Source of the DNA: Nocardioides marmorisolisilvae | Lineage (GTDB): Bacteria > Actinomycetota > Actinomycetes > Propionibacteriales > Nocardioidaceae | NCBI RefSeq assembly: GCF_031656915.1 | Contig: NZ_CP134227.1 | Span: forward strand, 3,968,001-4,032,000 | Length of the DNA: 64,000 nucleotides | Reading direction: 5' to 3' | Shown here: one piece after another, positions 17,903 to 28,438 of the stretch | Numbering within the stretch: position 1 is the stretch's first letter | How the letters are laid out: each line of letters opens with the position of its first letter | Notes under the pieces: generated by a model | Told to the model about the DNA's origin: nothing | The model's input: the letters and a program-made list of their open reading frames with translations, nothing else | The model's database searches: none | Position numbers and translations under genes: made by a program

Positions 17903-19559
17903 CGGCGGCCTCCTTCTCGGTCTCGGCGATGTGCCGGGCGGCCTGCTCCGGGCTGAGCCGGAACCGGTGCGCGAGCACGTAGACGACGACCGAGAGCACG
18001 AGCATGATCCCGGCCGAGGTCCCGAAGCCCAGCTCCATCCGGTTGCCGGCCGCCGGCTCCGGGAAGCTGCCGAGCCAGGAGATCAGGGTGACCCCGCCGA
18101 GCCACGGAACGATCCAGGCCGCGCCGGAGGGGAGCTCGAGGTCAGGGAGGCGCACCTGGCCCGACAGCATGAAGGCCCCCAGCAGCAGGAACCCGAGCAG
18201 CACCGCGACCATCAGCTTCCACACCACGTCCCAGCCGGACCAGTAGACGATCATGTTCGACGCCCAGAACGCGAGCACCGGGATGATGTGACCCCCGGGC
18301 AACCGGAAGGGGCGCTCCTGGTCGGGCTGCTGCTTGCGCAGTGCGGACAGCACGAGCGGCCCGGACGCGAACGACATCACCGTCGCGGAGGTGATGAACC
18401 CGACCAGTTGCTGCCAGCTGGGGAACGGCAGGAAGACCACCAGCCCGACGACGAAGGTCACGACGAGGCTGACCAGCGGCACGCCGCGGTCGGTGGTCCG
18501 CTGCAGCGCTCGTGGCGCGTTGCCGTTGCGGGCCATCGCGTAGGAGATCCGGGAGGTGATCGTGGTGTAGATCAGGCCGGTGTCGCCGGGGGAGATGATC
18601 GCGTCGATGTAGAGCAGGACCGCCAGCCAGCCCAGCCCCAGCAGGGTGGCGAGGGAGGCGAGCGGGCCGAAGTCGCCGCCGTACGACAGGCTGCCCCATG
18701 CCCCCGCCTTGGTGAGGATGCTCGGGTCGAGCGCCGCGATGAAGGCGACCTGCAGCAGCACGTAGAGCACGCCGGTGATCAGGACCGAGCCGATCACCGC
18801 CAGCGGTACGTTGCGCCGCGGGTTGTCGGTCTCCCCGGCGAGCTCGATGCCCTGTCGGAAGCCGAGGTAGGAGAAGACGATGCCGCCCGTGGCGATCGCA
18901 CTGAACACGCCGTGCCAGCCATAGGGGCGGTACCCGAGCTGGGTGAAGTTGTGAGCGTGGAACGCGGTCGCCAGGAACGCGATCACGACCAGGGTGATCA
19001 TGAACAGCTTCCAGCCGACCAGGACGTTGTTGATCCGCGCGAACCAGCGGATCCCGAAGTAGTTCACCACCACGAACACGGCCATCAGGACCACCGCGGT
19101 CACGTAGCCCAACGCGGTCAGGGTGTGCACGTCGACCGGCTGCTTGGTGCCGCACGCGGCGACGCAGTGGGTATGGGTGAACGGGGCGTACTTGGTCGCG
19201 TACTGGAGCGCGCCCTCGACCTCGATCGGCGCGGTAGTGGCCACCGCCACCCAGGTGATCCAGCCGGTGGTGTAGCTGGCGAAGGACCCGAAGGACATGT
19301 GGGGGTAGCGCACCACTCCGCCGGAGAGCGGGAACATCGTGCCCAGCTCGGCGTACACCAGGGCGATCAGCAGGATCATCACCCCGCCGAGCGCCCAGGA
19401 GATCATCGCTGCCGGGCCGGCCTGCTTCGCCGAGTTGAGCGCTCCGAAGAGCCATCCCGAGCCGATGATCGACCCGACGCTGGCGAACAGCAGGCCGGTG
19501 ACGCCGATGTGCCGCCGTAGTCGCGGCTCGTCCGCCGCCTCTGTCGTCCTTGTCGTCAT
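17877..19559 (-). CDS. APC family amino acid permease
   Basis: A 560-residue membrane protein with about 12 helices. The first helix carries the family motif GVTGLLFASVGSIIGSGWLFG, where the unwound GSG-type segment binds the amino group of the substrate. A conserved YLGFRQGIELAGETDNPRRNVPLAV block follows helix 5-6. An external loop near residue 130 with HTHCVAACGTKQ is unusual and Cys/His-rich. Substrate is unknown. ATG 19559 is chosen because the longer frame extends into the divergent secreted-protein gene. It overlaps the GNAT gene tail-to-tail. Confidence 0.9.
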   Translation of the reverse strand: MTTRTTEAADEPRLRRHIGVTGLLFASVGSIIGSGWLFGALNSAKQAGPAAMISWALGGVMILLIALVYAELGTMFPLSGGVVRYPHMSFGSFASYTTGWITWVAVATTAPIEVEGALQYATKYAPFTHTHCVAACGTKQPVDVHTLTALGYVTAVVLMAVFVVVNYFGIRWFARINNVLVGWKLFMITLVVIAFLATAFHAHNFTQLGYRPYGWHGVFSAIATGGIVFSYLGFRQGIELAGETDNPRRNVPLAVIGSVLITGVLYVLLQVAFIAALDPSILTKAGAWGSLSYGGDFGPLASLATLLGLGWLAVLLYIDAIISPGDTGLIYTTITSRISYAMARNGNAPRALQRTTDRGVPLVSLVVTFVVGLVVFLPFPSWQQLVGFITSATVMSFASGPLVLSALRKQQPDQERPFRLPGGHIIPVLAFWASNMIVYWSGWDVVWKLMVAVLLGFLLLGAFMLSGQVRLPDLELPSGAAWIVPWLGGVTLISWLGSFPEPAAGNRMELGFGTSAGIMLVLSVVVYVLAHRFRLSPEQAARHIAETEKEAAVTDEQLAD

Positions 19560-19623
19560 GGGCAACCAACCTGTCACAGTCCCCGCCCCCGGGGTCAAGC
19601 CCGCGTTTCGGCGTCGACAACCG

Positions 19624-19653
19624 TTGACAGCGCCGCGGGATCGTGCCTGTAAT
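19624..19653 (+). promoter_or_regulatory. Sigma70-type promoter
   Basis: TTGACA (19624-19629) and TGTAAT (19648-19653) are separated by 18 bases, one of the best -35/-10 pairs in the window. It points at the secreted-protein gene starting at 19698, leaving a leader of roughly 35 bases. Confidence 0.6.
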
Positions 19654-19697
19654 GCCGGGGGCGACCAGCCCGACCACTCCTCTTCTCGGGGGACACC

Positions 19698-20906
19698 ATG
19701 AGGAAGATCCGTGTCGTCGCGACCGTCGGCGCACTTGCCTGCACCGCGTCGATGCTCCAGACAGCCGCCTACGGCACGGTCGTGGCCGACAGCCCGGCGT
19801 GCCGGCCGACGATCCCGTCGACGACGTCCGTGCGGGCGCAGCCCGACCACGTCGTCGTGGCACGCCGCGGCCACCGGGTGCCGGGCGCCTACGTGCGCGT
19901 GCGCCTGGTCCCCTACGGGAGCTCGTCGAGCACGCATCCGCCGGTCATCGCCGAGGGCTTCACCGACGCCCGCGGTGTCTTCGGCTTCGACCTCGCCGAC
20001 CACGTCAAGGCCCGACGGATGGCGCGCCGCGCAGCCGGCCACGCGGTCAACCTGCAGCTCAGTGCGTTGACCGCACGGGGCGCCCGAGTCGGAGCCGGCA
20101 ACGAAGTGTGGTCGCTGCACGGTCGACACCGGGCCCGGCTGCCGCTGCGGTACGCCGTACCGGCCGCTCGTCGAACCGCCCCGGACTCCTCAGCGCGGCT
20201 GGCGATGACGAGCACCGCGGTCGACCGCGACCTCGCCGGCGTGCCCGCCGATGCCCGGTCGATGGTGCCGGGCAACTACACCAAGCACACCGCGAGCACC
20301 ACGCGGATGGTGAAGATGGCGATCCTGCACAGCTCGCGCGGCACCAACGTGAAGTTCACGATGGCCAAGGGTCGCGACACCAGGGTGCAGATCGCCTTCA
20401 GCTACGACGGCGGCGCGTGGAAGGTGAACGGCTGGGCCGAGGAGTCCACCGCTCGCGAGTCGACGCACTCGCGCACCTTCGACGGCGTCTTCAACCGCGT
20501 GATGCTGGCCAAGTACGTCTTCCACAAGTACCACCACTACGAGCTCGACTGCATCCCGTGCGGGTCCTGCTCGCAGTGGACCTCCGACTACTGGAAGCCC
20601 TACTCATGGACCGGTGGGCTCACCTACGGCTCGACGCGGCAGTCCCAGCCGTCGTCGATCCCCTCGACCCACATCGGACTTGCGCGTCGCAACGACACCT
20701 TCTCCACCTCGACGGCGAAGAACCACGAGTTCGGTGCCGGAGTCGAGCTCGCCGGGTTGGCTCTGAACGCTCAGACCGGCTACTCCTCACGCACCAGCAT
20801 CGAGTGGTCGGCCAATGGGCACTGCGGACGCAACTACCTCGCCGGCAGCGGCGGAAAGTACCCGGTCAGCGCCCGAGTCATCTACGCGTACAGTCGCCGC
20901 TGCTGA
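19698..20906 (+). CDS. Secreted protein of unknown function
   Basis: A 402-residue exported protein, not recognised. It opens with a signal peptide (MRKIRVVATVGALACTASMLQTAAYG). Residues 35-150 look like an Ig-like or transthyretin-like region (RRGHRVPGAYVRVRLV, EGFTDARGVFGFDLAD). The C-terminal half has many aromatic and Ser/Thr residues and a Cys cluster CIPCGSC near residue 293, with two further Cys near the end (NGHC, SRRC) that suggest disulfides. An upstream consensus promoter indicates strong expression. ATG 19698 has a weak ribosome site. No neighbour suggests a role. Confidence 0.8.
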   Translation: MRKIRVVATVGALACTASMLQTAAYGTVVADSPACRPTIPSTTSVRAQPDHVVVARRGHRVPGAYVRVRLVPYGSSSSTHPPVIAEGFTDARGVFGFDLADHVKARRMARRAAGHAVNLQLSALTARGARVGAGNEVWSLHGRHRARLPLRYAVPAARRTAPDSSARLAMTSTAVDRDLAGVPADARSMVPGNYTKHTASTTRMVKMAILHSSRGTNVKFTMAKGRDTRVQIAFSYDGGAWKVNGWAEESTARESTHSRTFDGVFNRVMLAKYVFHKYHHYELDCIPCGSCSQWTSDYWKPYSWTGGLTYGSTRQSQPSSIPSTHIGLARRNDTFSTSTAKNHEFGAGVELAGLALNAQTGYSSRTSIEWSANGHCGRNYLAGSGGKYPVSARVIYAYSRRC

Positions 20907-21004
20907 CAGACGAGAGCGACGGATCGTGGGACGGACGGCTCACATGGTGAGACCCGTGCAACACTGAGTTGAGCCCCGGCGGGAGCGAGGGGCATGCTGT
21001 GCGC

Positions 21005-21046
21005 ATGCGTCTGGACATTCTCGTACGCACGCGACGCGCACGCTGA
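21005..21046 (+). CDS. ilvB leader peptide (predicted)
   Basis: A 13-residue frame, [13 protein letters not shown], ends at TGA 21044-21046, about 30 bases before the attenuator hairpin. It contains the Leu-Asp-Ile-Leu-Val cluster expected of a branched-chain amino acid control peptide. It resembles the Ile-Leu-Val motif of leader peptides described upstream of streptomycete ilvB. Ribosome stalling at these codons would favour an antiterminated leader. Confidence 0.65.
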   Translation: MRLDILVRTRRAR

Positions 21047-21074
21047 CGGCCACACTGCCGTTGCACACGCGTCG

Positions 21075-21109
21075 ACCCCTCGCCCGCCATCCGGCTCGAG
21101 GGGTTTTTT
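21075..21109 (+). terminator. ilvB attenuator (intrinsic terminator)
   Basis: ACCCCTCG (21075-21082) pairs with CGAGGGGT (21097-21104) and runs into six T residues (21104-21109). It lies between the leader peptide and ilvB at 21174, so it is an attenuator rather than the end of an upstream gene. Confidence 0.8.
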
Positions 21110-21173
21110 GTTGGGATCTTCTGGTGGTGAGGCGCTGCCGCACCACCGCGGGGCACGACCAGAGGTGGGACGA

Positions 21174-22946
21174 ATGAGCGAGCAGGCCGATCCGTCGGCG
21201 GACGTGGGCCAGGGCACCGTCAGCGGTGCACAGAGCCTGATCAGGTCGCTGGAGCACGCGGGGGTCGAGCACATCTTCGGCATCCCCGGAGGGGCCATCC
21301 TGCCGGCGTACGACCCGCTCTACGACTCGCCGATCCGGCACATCCTGGTGCGCCACGAGCAGGGGGCGGGGCACGCCGCCCAGGGGTACGCCGTCGCGGG
21401 TCGTCGCGTCGGGGTCTGCATGGCGACCTCGGGGCCGGGTGCGACCAACCTGGTCACGCCGCTGGCCGACGCCTACATGGACTCGGTCCCGATGGTCGCG
21501 ATCACCGGGCAGGTCGGCGCCGCGATGATCGGGACCGACGCCTTCCAGGAGGCGGACATCCGCGGCATCACGATGCCCGTCACCAAGCACAACTTCCTGG
21601 TCACCGACCCCGCCGAGATCCCGCGGACCATCGCCGAGGCCTTCTACCTCGCCTCCACCGGACGTCCCGGTCCGGTCCTCGTCGACGTGGCGAAGTCGGC
21701 GATGCAGGCCGAGACCACCTTCGCCTGGCCGACCGAGCTGAGCCTGCCCGGCTACCGGCCGGTGACCCACCCGCACTCCAAGCAGATCCGGGAGGCGACC
21801 CGGCTCATCCGCGAGTCGCGGCGACCGGTGCTGTACGTCGGCGGCGGCGCGATCCGGGCGCAGGCCTCGCGCGAGCTGAAGGTGCTCGCCGAGATGACAG
21901 GGATCCCGGTCGTCACCACGCTGATGGCACGCGGTGCGTTCCCGGACAGCCACCCGCAGCACCTCGGGATGCCTGGCATGCACGGCACTGTGGCGGCGGT
22001 GGCCGGCTTGCAGAAGAGCGACCTGATCGTCGCTCTGGGTGCGCGATTCGACGACCGGGTGACCGGCAACCTCGACTCGTTCGCCCCGGGAGCCCGCGTC
22101 GTGCACGCGGACATCGACCCGGCCGAGATCGGCAAGAACCGCGAGGTAGACGTGCCGATCGTCGGCGACGTCCGGGAGGTGATCGCCGACCTCATCGTCG
22201 CGCTGCAGGCCGAGCAGGACGCGGGCAACACCGGGGACTACGAGGGCTGGGTGAAGTTCCTGGCCGGGGTGAAGTCGCGCTACCCGCTCGGTTACGACAC
22301 TCCCGCCGACGGCCTGGCTCCGCAGTACGTCATCGAGCGCCTCGGCCGGATCAGTGGACCGGAGTCCATCTACGTCGCCGGTGTCGGCCAGCACCAGATG
22401 TGGGCCACCCACTTCGTGCAGTACGAGAACCCGAACACCTGGATCAACTCCGGTGGGCTGGGCACGATGGGCTTCTCGGTGCCGGCGGCGATGGGCGCCA
22501 AGGTCGCCTGTCCGGACACCACCGTCTGGTCGATCGACGGCGACGGCTGCTTCCAGATGACCAACCAGGAGCTGGCGACCTGCACGATCGAGGGGATCCC
22601 GATCAAGGTCGCGGTGATCAACAACGAGTCGCTCGGCATGGTCCGGCAGTGGCAGACCCTCTTCTACGGCGGCCGGTACTCCAGCACCGACCTGCAGAGC
22701 AAGCGTGTCCCGGACTTCGTCAAGCTCGCGGAGGCGTACGGCGCCGTCGGGCTCTCCTGCGACTCCGCCGCCGACGTCGACGCGACGATCAACAAGGCGA
22801 TGGAGATCGACGACGTGCCGGTGGTCGTGGACTTCCGTGTCCACCGGGACGCGATGGTGTGGCCGATGGTCGCCGCGGGCACGTCCAACGACGACATCAA
22901 GTACGCCCGGGACCTGGCTCCCGACTTCGAGGAGGACGATCTCTGA
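21174..22946 (+). CDS. ilvB: Acetolactate synthase large subunit
   Basis: A 590-residue ThDP enzyme that condenses pyruvate with pyruvate or 2-ketobutyrate, the first shared step to valine/leucine and isoleucine. Seen: the N-terminal [17 protein letters not shown] block, the catalytic Glu in [23 protein letters not shown]-region [18 protein letters not shown], and the ThDP motif [18 protein letters not shown]...[15 protein letters not shown] 21174 follows GGTGGGACGA; the frame open back to 20994 is the attenuated leader. It is followed immediately by ilvN and then ilvC, forming one operon under the attenuator at 21075. Confidence 0.97.
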   Translation: MSEQADPSADVGQGTVSGAQSLIRSLEHAGVEHIFGIPGGAILPAYDPLYDSPIRHILVRHEQGAGHAAQGYAVAGRRVGVCMATSGPGATNLVTPLADAYMDSVPMVAITGQVGAAMIGTDAFQEADIRGITMPVTKHNFLVTDPAEIPRTIAEAFYLASTGRPGPVLVDVAKSAMQAETTFAWPTELSLPGYRPVTHPHSKQIREATRLIRESRRPVLYVGGGAIRAQASRELKVLAEMTGIPVVTTLMARGAFPDSHPQHLGMPGMHGTVAAVAGLQKSDLIVALGARFDDRVTGNLDSFAPGARVVHADIDPAEIGKNREVDVPIVGDVREVIADLIVALQAEQDAGNTGDYEGWVKFLAGVKSRYPLGYDTPADGLAPQYVIERLGRISGPESIYVAGVGQHQMWATHFVQYENPNTWINSGGLGTMGFSVPAAMGAKVACPDTTVWSIDGDGCFQMTNQELATCTIEGIPIKVAVINNESLGMVRQWQTLFYGGRYSSTDLQSKRVPDFVKLAEAYGAVGLSCDSAADVDATINKAMEIDDVPVVVDFRVHRDAMVWPMVAAGTSNDDIKYARDLAPDFEEDDL

Positions 22947-22947
22947 C

Positions 22948-24595
<1,648 letters not shown>

Positions 24596-24604
24596 GTCCG
24601 CGGC

Positions 24605-24686
24605 GGACTTTCCCAGGTTCAGAACCGAAGGGTCACGTTCACACAGGAGAGTCGGTGTGTGAACGTGACCCTTCCTGGGTGAAGTC
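24605..24686. repeat. Palindromic intergenic repeat, copy 1
   Basis: An 18-base arm at 24628-24645 (AAGGGTCACGTTCACACA) pairs perfectly with 24656-24673 across a 10-base loop GGAGAGTCGG. An outer arm GACTTTCCCAGG (24606-24617) pairs with CCTGGGTGAAGTC (24674-24686) with one bulge. A second copy at 39599-39690 shares the outer GGACTTTCCCAGGTT and an exactly inverted core. No T-tract follows, so it is not a standard terminator. Confidence 0.85.
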
Positions 24687-24739
24687 GGCGGGTGACGAGC
24701 GCTGTGCCACGTGGGGCGGTGGCAGGCGGGGCCGGGCGC

Positions 24740-25297
24740 TCAGGCGCGGCCGGCGTACTCCTCCGCGGTCAACCCGAACACCTGCGACGGACCGTCGTAC
24801 CACTTCTCCCGCACACCGAGATCCCGCATCCCGATCCTGCGGCAGACCGCCTGGGACGGCATGTTGTCGGTATGGGTGAGCGCGAAGATCTCGGGCAGCC
24901 CGTGCGCGAACCCCCGGGCCAGGACGGCGGCGGCCGCCTCGGTCGCGTAACCGCGCCCCCACGAGTCGGGGTGCAGGTGCCAGCCGATCTCGACCTCGTC
25001 GTGCTCGGCGTTCGGCAGCGTCAGCAGGATCACCGATCCCGCGACCACTCCGGTCTCCCTGACCTCGATCGCCCAGAATCCGCGTGGCGGCAGGGCCGAC
25101 CGCCGGTGGTACGACGTGATCCGCTCGCGTGCCTCCCCAAGGGTGCGCATCAGCTGAGGCGGGCCGTCGCCGAGCCACTTGACCACCTCGGGACGGCTCT
25201 GGATGTCGAGCACCCGGGCTGCCTCCTGAGTGCCCCAGGGCCGGATCCGCAGCCGATCGGTCTCCAGATCCATCGCCGGGGCCATGCGTTGGGTCAT
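24740..25297 (-). CDS. GNAT family acetyltransferase, RimJ/RimL type
   Basis: A protein of about 185 residues with the layout of ribosomal-protein-alanine acetyltransferase relatives: LETDRLRIRPW at the N terminus, DEVEIGWHLHPDSWGRGYATEAAAAVLARGF (acetyl-CoA loop with the G-x-G-Y pattern) and the C-terminal AVCRRIGMRDLGVREKWYDG. The acceptor is unknown. Three in-frame ATG codons (25297, 25285, 25273) precede the conserved core; I list the longest. It is divergent from a VOC protein, with 27 bases between starts. Confidence 0.88.
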   Translation of the reverse strand: MTQRMAPAMDLETDRLRIRPWGTQEAARVLDIQSRPEVVKWLGDGPPQLMRTLGEARERITSYHRRSALPPRGFWAIEVRETGVVAGSVILLTLPNAEHDEVEIGWHLHPDSWGRGYATEAAAAVLARGFAHGLPEIFALTHTDNMPSQAVCRRIGMRDLGVREKWYDGPSQVFGLTAEEYAGRA

Positions 25298-25324
25298 GTC
25301 GATGCAGTCTGGCACGGTGGTCCG

Positions 25325-25735
25325 ATGGAACAACGACTCAATGTGGTGACGCTGGTCGTGACGGACCTCGACGACTCGCGCCGGTTCTACCGAGACGCGC
25401 TGGGCTGGCGGCCGCTGATCGACGTGCCGGGCGAGGTGCTGATGTTCGAGGTCGGCACCAAGCTCGTGCTGTCCCTGTGGGCGGAGGAGCGCGCGGTCGA
25501 CGAGATCGGCCCGGTAGTCCGCGGTGGCACGGCCCCCGTCACGCTCGCGCACAACTGCGGCTCGCCCGAGGACGTCGATCGGGTCCTGGAGGACGCGCGA
25601 GCGGCGGGGGCGCAGGTGCAGCCCGGCGTACGTCGCGACTGGGGTGGATACTCCGGATACTTCGCGGACCCGGACGGGTTCCGCTGGGAGGTGGCACACG
25701 CGCCGGAGGGCGTGGGCGGCCTCACCTTCCCCTGA
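25325..25735 (+). CDS. VOC family (glyoxalase-like) protein
   Basis: A 136-residue vicinal oxygen chelate protein. Motifs: LNVVTLVVTDLDDSRRFYRDALGW, where the first strand sets up a metal ligand region, and the C-terminal YFADPDGFRWEVAHAP. Such proteins act as glyoxalases, dioxygenases or antibiotic-binding proteins, and the family motifs do not decide between them. ATG 25325 (MEQRLNVV) fits the family N terminus. Nothing nearby points to a substrate. Confidence 0.88.
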   Translation: MEQRLNVVTLVVTDLDDSRRFYRDALGWRPLIDVPGEVLMFEVGTKLVLSLWAEERAVDEIGPVVRGGTAPVTLAHNCGSPEDVDRVLEDARAAGAQVQPGVRRDWGGYSGYFADPDGFRWEVAHAPEGVGGLTFP

Positions 25736-25792
25736 CCGGCCCCTGACCAGCCGTCGCGGAACAACCCGGCCGTCCTGCGGGTTGCCACGGAC

Positions 25793-26488
25793 ATGGAGAT
25801 CGAGATCTGGTCCGACGTCGTCTGCCCGTGGTGCTACATCGGGAAGCGCCGCCTGGAGAAGGCGTTGGCCGGCTTCGAGCACGCCGACGACGTCGAGATC
25901 GTCTACCGCTCATTCCAGCTGGATCCCTCGGCCCCCACCGTGCCGACCGAGACCGTGGCCGAGGCGCTGGGTCGCAAGTACGGCGGCGGCGCGGAGGCCG
26001 GCCGGCAGATGGTCGACCGCGTCGAGGCGGTGGCAGCCGAGGAGGGCCTCCTCTTCCGGCATCACCAGTCGCTACGGGTCAACACCGTCGACGCCCACCG
26101 GCTGCTGCACCTGGCGCGTGAGGAAGGACGCCAGGCGGACCTGAAGGAGGCGCTTCTGTCGGCGTACTTCGTGGAGACCGAGAACGTCGCCGACCACGAG
26201 ACCCTGGCGCGGATCGCGGTCGGGGTCGGCCTTGACGAGGGCCGGATCCGTGCGGTGCTGGCAAGCGACGAGTACGCCGACGACGTCGAGGCGGACATCC
26301 GCGAGGCGGCGTCGCTGGGCGCCACGGGCGTGCCGTTCTTCGTGGTCGACCGCAAGTACGGCGTCTCCGGCGCCCAGCCCGCCGAGGTGTTCGGTCAGGT
26401 CCTCGAGCGGGCCTGGTCGGAGGCGCATCCGGTGCTGCAGATGACGAACGGTGCGGACGCCTGCGGCCCGGACGGCTGCGCGATCTGA
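25793..26488 (+). CDS. DsbA family oxidoreductase (FrnE-like)
   Basis: A 231-residue thioredoxin-fold protein. It has the FrnE opening MEIEIWSDVVCPWCYIGKRRLEKAL with the CPWC redox pair, and the cis-Pro region LGATGVPFFVVDRKYGVSGAQP. It lacks a signal peptide and so acts in the cytosol. FrnE-type proteins are linked to polyketide isomerisation or redox stress, but the role here is not known. The tail has a second Cys pair (DACGPDGCAI), seen in several family members. ATG 25793 is unambiguous. Confidence 0.92.
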   Translation: MEIEIWSDVVCPWCYIGKRRLEKALAGFEHADDVEIVYRSFQLDPSAPTVPTETVAEALGRKYGGGAEAGRQMVDRVEAVAAEEGLLFRHHQSLRVNTVDAHRLLHLAREEGRQADLKEALLSAYFVETENVADHETLARIAVGVGLDEGRIRAVLASDEYADDVEADIREAASLGATGVPFFVVDRKYGVSGAQPAEVFGQVLERAWSEAHPVLQMTNGADACGPDGCAI

Positions 26489-26520
26489 GCAGACCGCGCA
26501 GGCCCGGGCCGCAGGGCAGG

Positions 26521-27423
26521 TCAGCCCAGTGACGTCACGAAGTCCGGGTGGGCCTTGAGCCACTCGTCGACCCCGGCAGCAGGGTCGCCCTTGTGCTTGA
26601 CCAGGACGGACTGCTCGAGCGACCCCAGCTCCTTGTCACCCATGTGGAACTTCTTCACCATGGCGTCGACCGTCGGGAAGTCCTTCGCAAAGCTGCCGGT
26701 GCCCACGGCGTGGAGGCTGTCGGGCTTGCCCATCGCGCCCTTCGGGTCGGTGAGGTCCCTGATCGGGAACGCGTTGTAGGCCCAGTGCGGGCGCCACAGG
26801 GTCACGACCACGGGCTTCTTCGCGGCGATGTCCTTCTTCAACGTGGCCAGCATCGCCGGGGTCGAGGACGTCTTCAGGCTCCAGTCGCCCAACCCGTACT
26901 TCGGCATCATCGAGCCCTTGGTCACCCGGGTCAGCCCGGCTCCCGGCTCGATGCCGATGATGGTCTTGTCGAACTCCGCGCCGTGGGACCGCAGTTCCGC
27001 CATCGACTTCACGTCCACGTAGTTCGGCACTGCGATGGTCAACGGTGCGTGGTCGTACCAGGTGCTGATATCGGTGAGGTCGTGGCCGTACTTGTCCCAG
27101 TACGTCTTGTGCGTGGACGGCAGCCAAGCGTCGAAGAACAGGTCGAGGCTGCCCTTGTCCAGGCCGATGAACGTCGGCCCCGCATCGGAGACCTGCTGGA
27201 TCTTGACGTCGTAGCCCTTGTCCTGGAGCACCTTCTGCCACAGGTGCGTGACGGCGATGTCCTCATCCCAGTTGATGTAGCCGATGGTGATCGCCTTGCC
27301 CGACTGGCCGCCGGAGCCCGACCTGCCGGTCTCGCTGTTGCCGCTAGCGCAGGCGCTGGTGGTCACCAGCATCGCCAGTACGGCGGCCACTGCTCCGGCC
27401 CACCTGACAGTTCTCGTCCTCAT
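26521..27423 (-). CDS. proX: Glycine betaine/proline-type ABC transporter substrate-binding lipoprotein
   Basis: A 300-residue lipoprotein of the OpuAC/ProX family (VTTSAC lipobox, Cys about residue 25). It has ITIGYINWDEDIAVTHLWQKVLQDKGY and LDLFFDAWLPSTHKTYWDKYG, including aromatic residues (W, F, W, Y) of the kind that cage quaternary amines, then IIGIEPGAGLT and VVTLWRPHWAYNAFPIRDL. Third gene of a three-gene operon (ATPase, permease, binding protein). It likely imports betaine or a related osmoprotectant; the exact ligand is not fixed by sequence. Confidence 0.93.
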   Translation of the reverse strand: MRTRTVRWAGAVAAVLAMLVTTSACASGNSETGRSGSGGQSGKAITIGYINWDEDIAVTHLWQKVLQDKGYDVKIQQVSDAGPTFIGLDKGSLDLFFDAWLPSTHKTYWDKYGHDLTDISTWYDHAPLTIAVPNYVDVKSMAELRSHGAEFDKTIIGIEPGAGLTRVTKGSMMPKYGLGDWSLKTSSTPAMLATLKKDIAAKKPVVVTLWRPHWAYNAFPIRDLTDPKGAMGKPDSLHAVGTGSFAKDFPTVDAMVKKFHMGDKELGSLEQSVLVKHKGDPAAGVDEWLKAHPDFVTSLG

Positions 27424-27478
27424 CCTGGTTGCCTCTCTCTGGGTTCGTGTTCACGTCGGGTTCGTATCTGTTCGTGGA

Positions 27479-28438
27479 TCAGGCAGCTGCGTGCGCGGTC
27501 TCCTCCGATGCGGGGTCGGGTTGTGCCGTGTCGTGCGTGGGCCGCAACCGGCGGCCGACGTCCTCGCGCAGCCTGGTGAGGAACGATCGGTGGCCGCCGG
27601 CCAGCCCCGCGGTGATGCGGTCGAGGTAGATGGCCAGGATGACCACGGACACACCGGAGTCGACGCTGAGCTTGATGTCCAGGGTCTGCAGCGCCTCGAC
27701 CACGGCGCCGCCGAGGCCGCCGGCTCCGACCAGTCCGGCGATCACGGTCATCGACAGCGACAGCATGATCACCTGGTTGACGCCCGCCATGATGGTCGGC
27801 ATCGCCAGCGGGATCTGGATGCCGCGGAGCACCGTGCCGGAGCGTGCCCCGAACGCCTGGCCAGCCTCGACCATCTCGGGGTCGACCTGACGGATGCCGA
27901 GCTCGGCGAGGCGAACCCCCGGCGGGATCGCGAAGACGATGGTCGCCACGATCGCCGTGGTCGCGCCGATGCTGAAGAAGAACATCGCCGGCAGCAGGTA
28001 GACGAACGAGGGCAGCGTCTGCATGAAGTCCATCGCCGGCTTGGTCACCACCGACACGGTGCGCGACTTCGCCGCGATGATGCCCAAGGGGATGGACACG
28101 AGCACGGCCACGACGCTGGCGAAGACGACCAGGGCAAGGGTGTCCATCGCATTGGACCACTGGTCGAACGAGTCGATCAGCAGCAGGCCCGCAGCGGAGA
28201 GCACGGCGGCCAGCAGGCCGCGGGCGAGGAGGGCGATCACGGCCAGGACGATCACGACGGCCACGATCGGCAGTGACTGGAGCAGGTCCTGGATCCACGC
28301 CACGCTCTGGTTGATGCCGTTGGCGATGCCGCCGAAGAAGCCGCTCCAGTGGTGGGTGAGCCACTCGACGAGGCTGTTGATCCAGTCTCCGAGGCGGTTG
28401 CGGGGGACGAGGTTGAGCAGGGTGAAGATGTCAGACAT
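27479..28438 (-). CDS. proW: Glycine betaine-type ABC transporter permease
   Basis: A 319-residue permease with about six helices and the binding-protein-dependent loop AKSRTVSVVTKPAMDFMQTLPSFVYLLPAMFFFSIG...ELGIRQVDPEMVEAGQAFGARSGTVLRGIQIPLAMPTIMAG, the EAA-type segment that contacts the ATPase. The N terminus (IFTLLNLVPRNRLGDWINSLVEWLTHHW) matches ProW-like proteins that carry an amphipathic start. The start lies 8 bases inside the ATPase gene, so translation is coupled. The 55-base gap to the binding protein is short and holds no clear terminator. Confidence 0.93.
   Translation of the reverse strand: MSDIFTLLNLVPRNRLGDWINSLVEWLTHHWSGFFGGIANGINQSVAWIQDLLQSLPIVAVVIVLAVIALLARGLLAAVLSAAGLLLIDSFDQWSNAMDTLALVVFASVVAVLVSIPLGIIAAKSRTVSVVTKPAMDFMQTLPSFVYLLPAMFFFSIGATTAIVATIVFAIPPGVRLAELGIRQVDPEMVEAGQAFGARSGTVLRGIQIPLAMPTIMAGVNQVIMLSLSMTVIAGLVGAGGLGGAVVEALQTLDIKLSVDSGVSVVILAIYLDRITAGLAGGHRSFLTRLREDVGRRLRPTHDTAQPDPASEETAHAAA

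Noticed and set aside
17931-19520. Long plus-strand frame of 529 codons
   Set aside because: Lies entirely antisense to the APC permease; composition is typical of a high-GC mirror frame.
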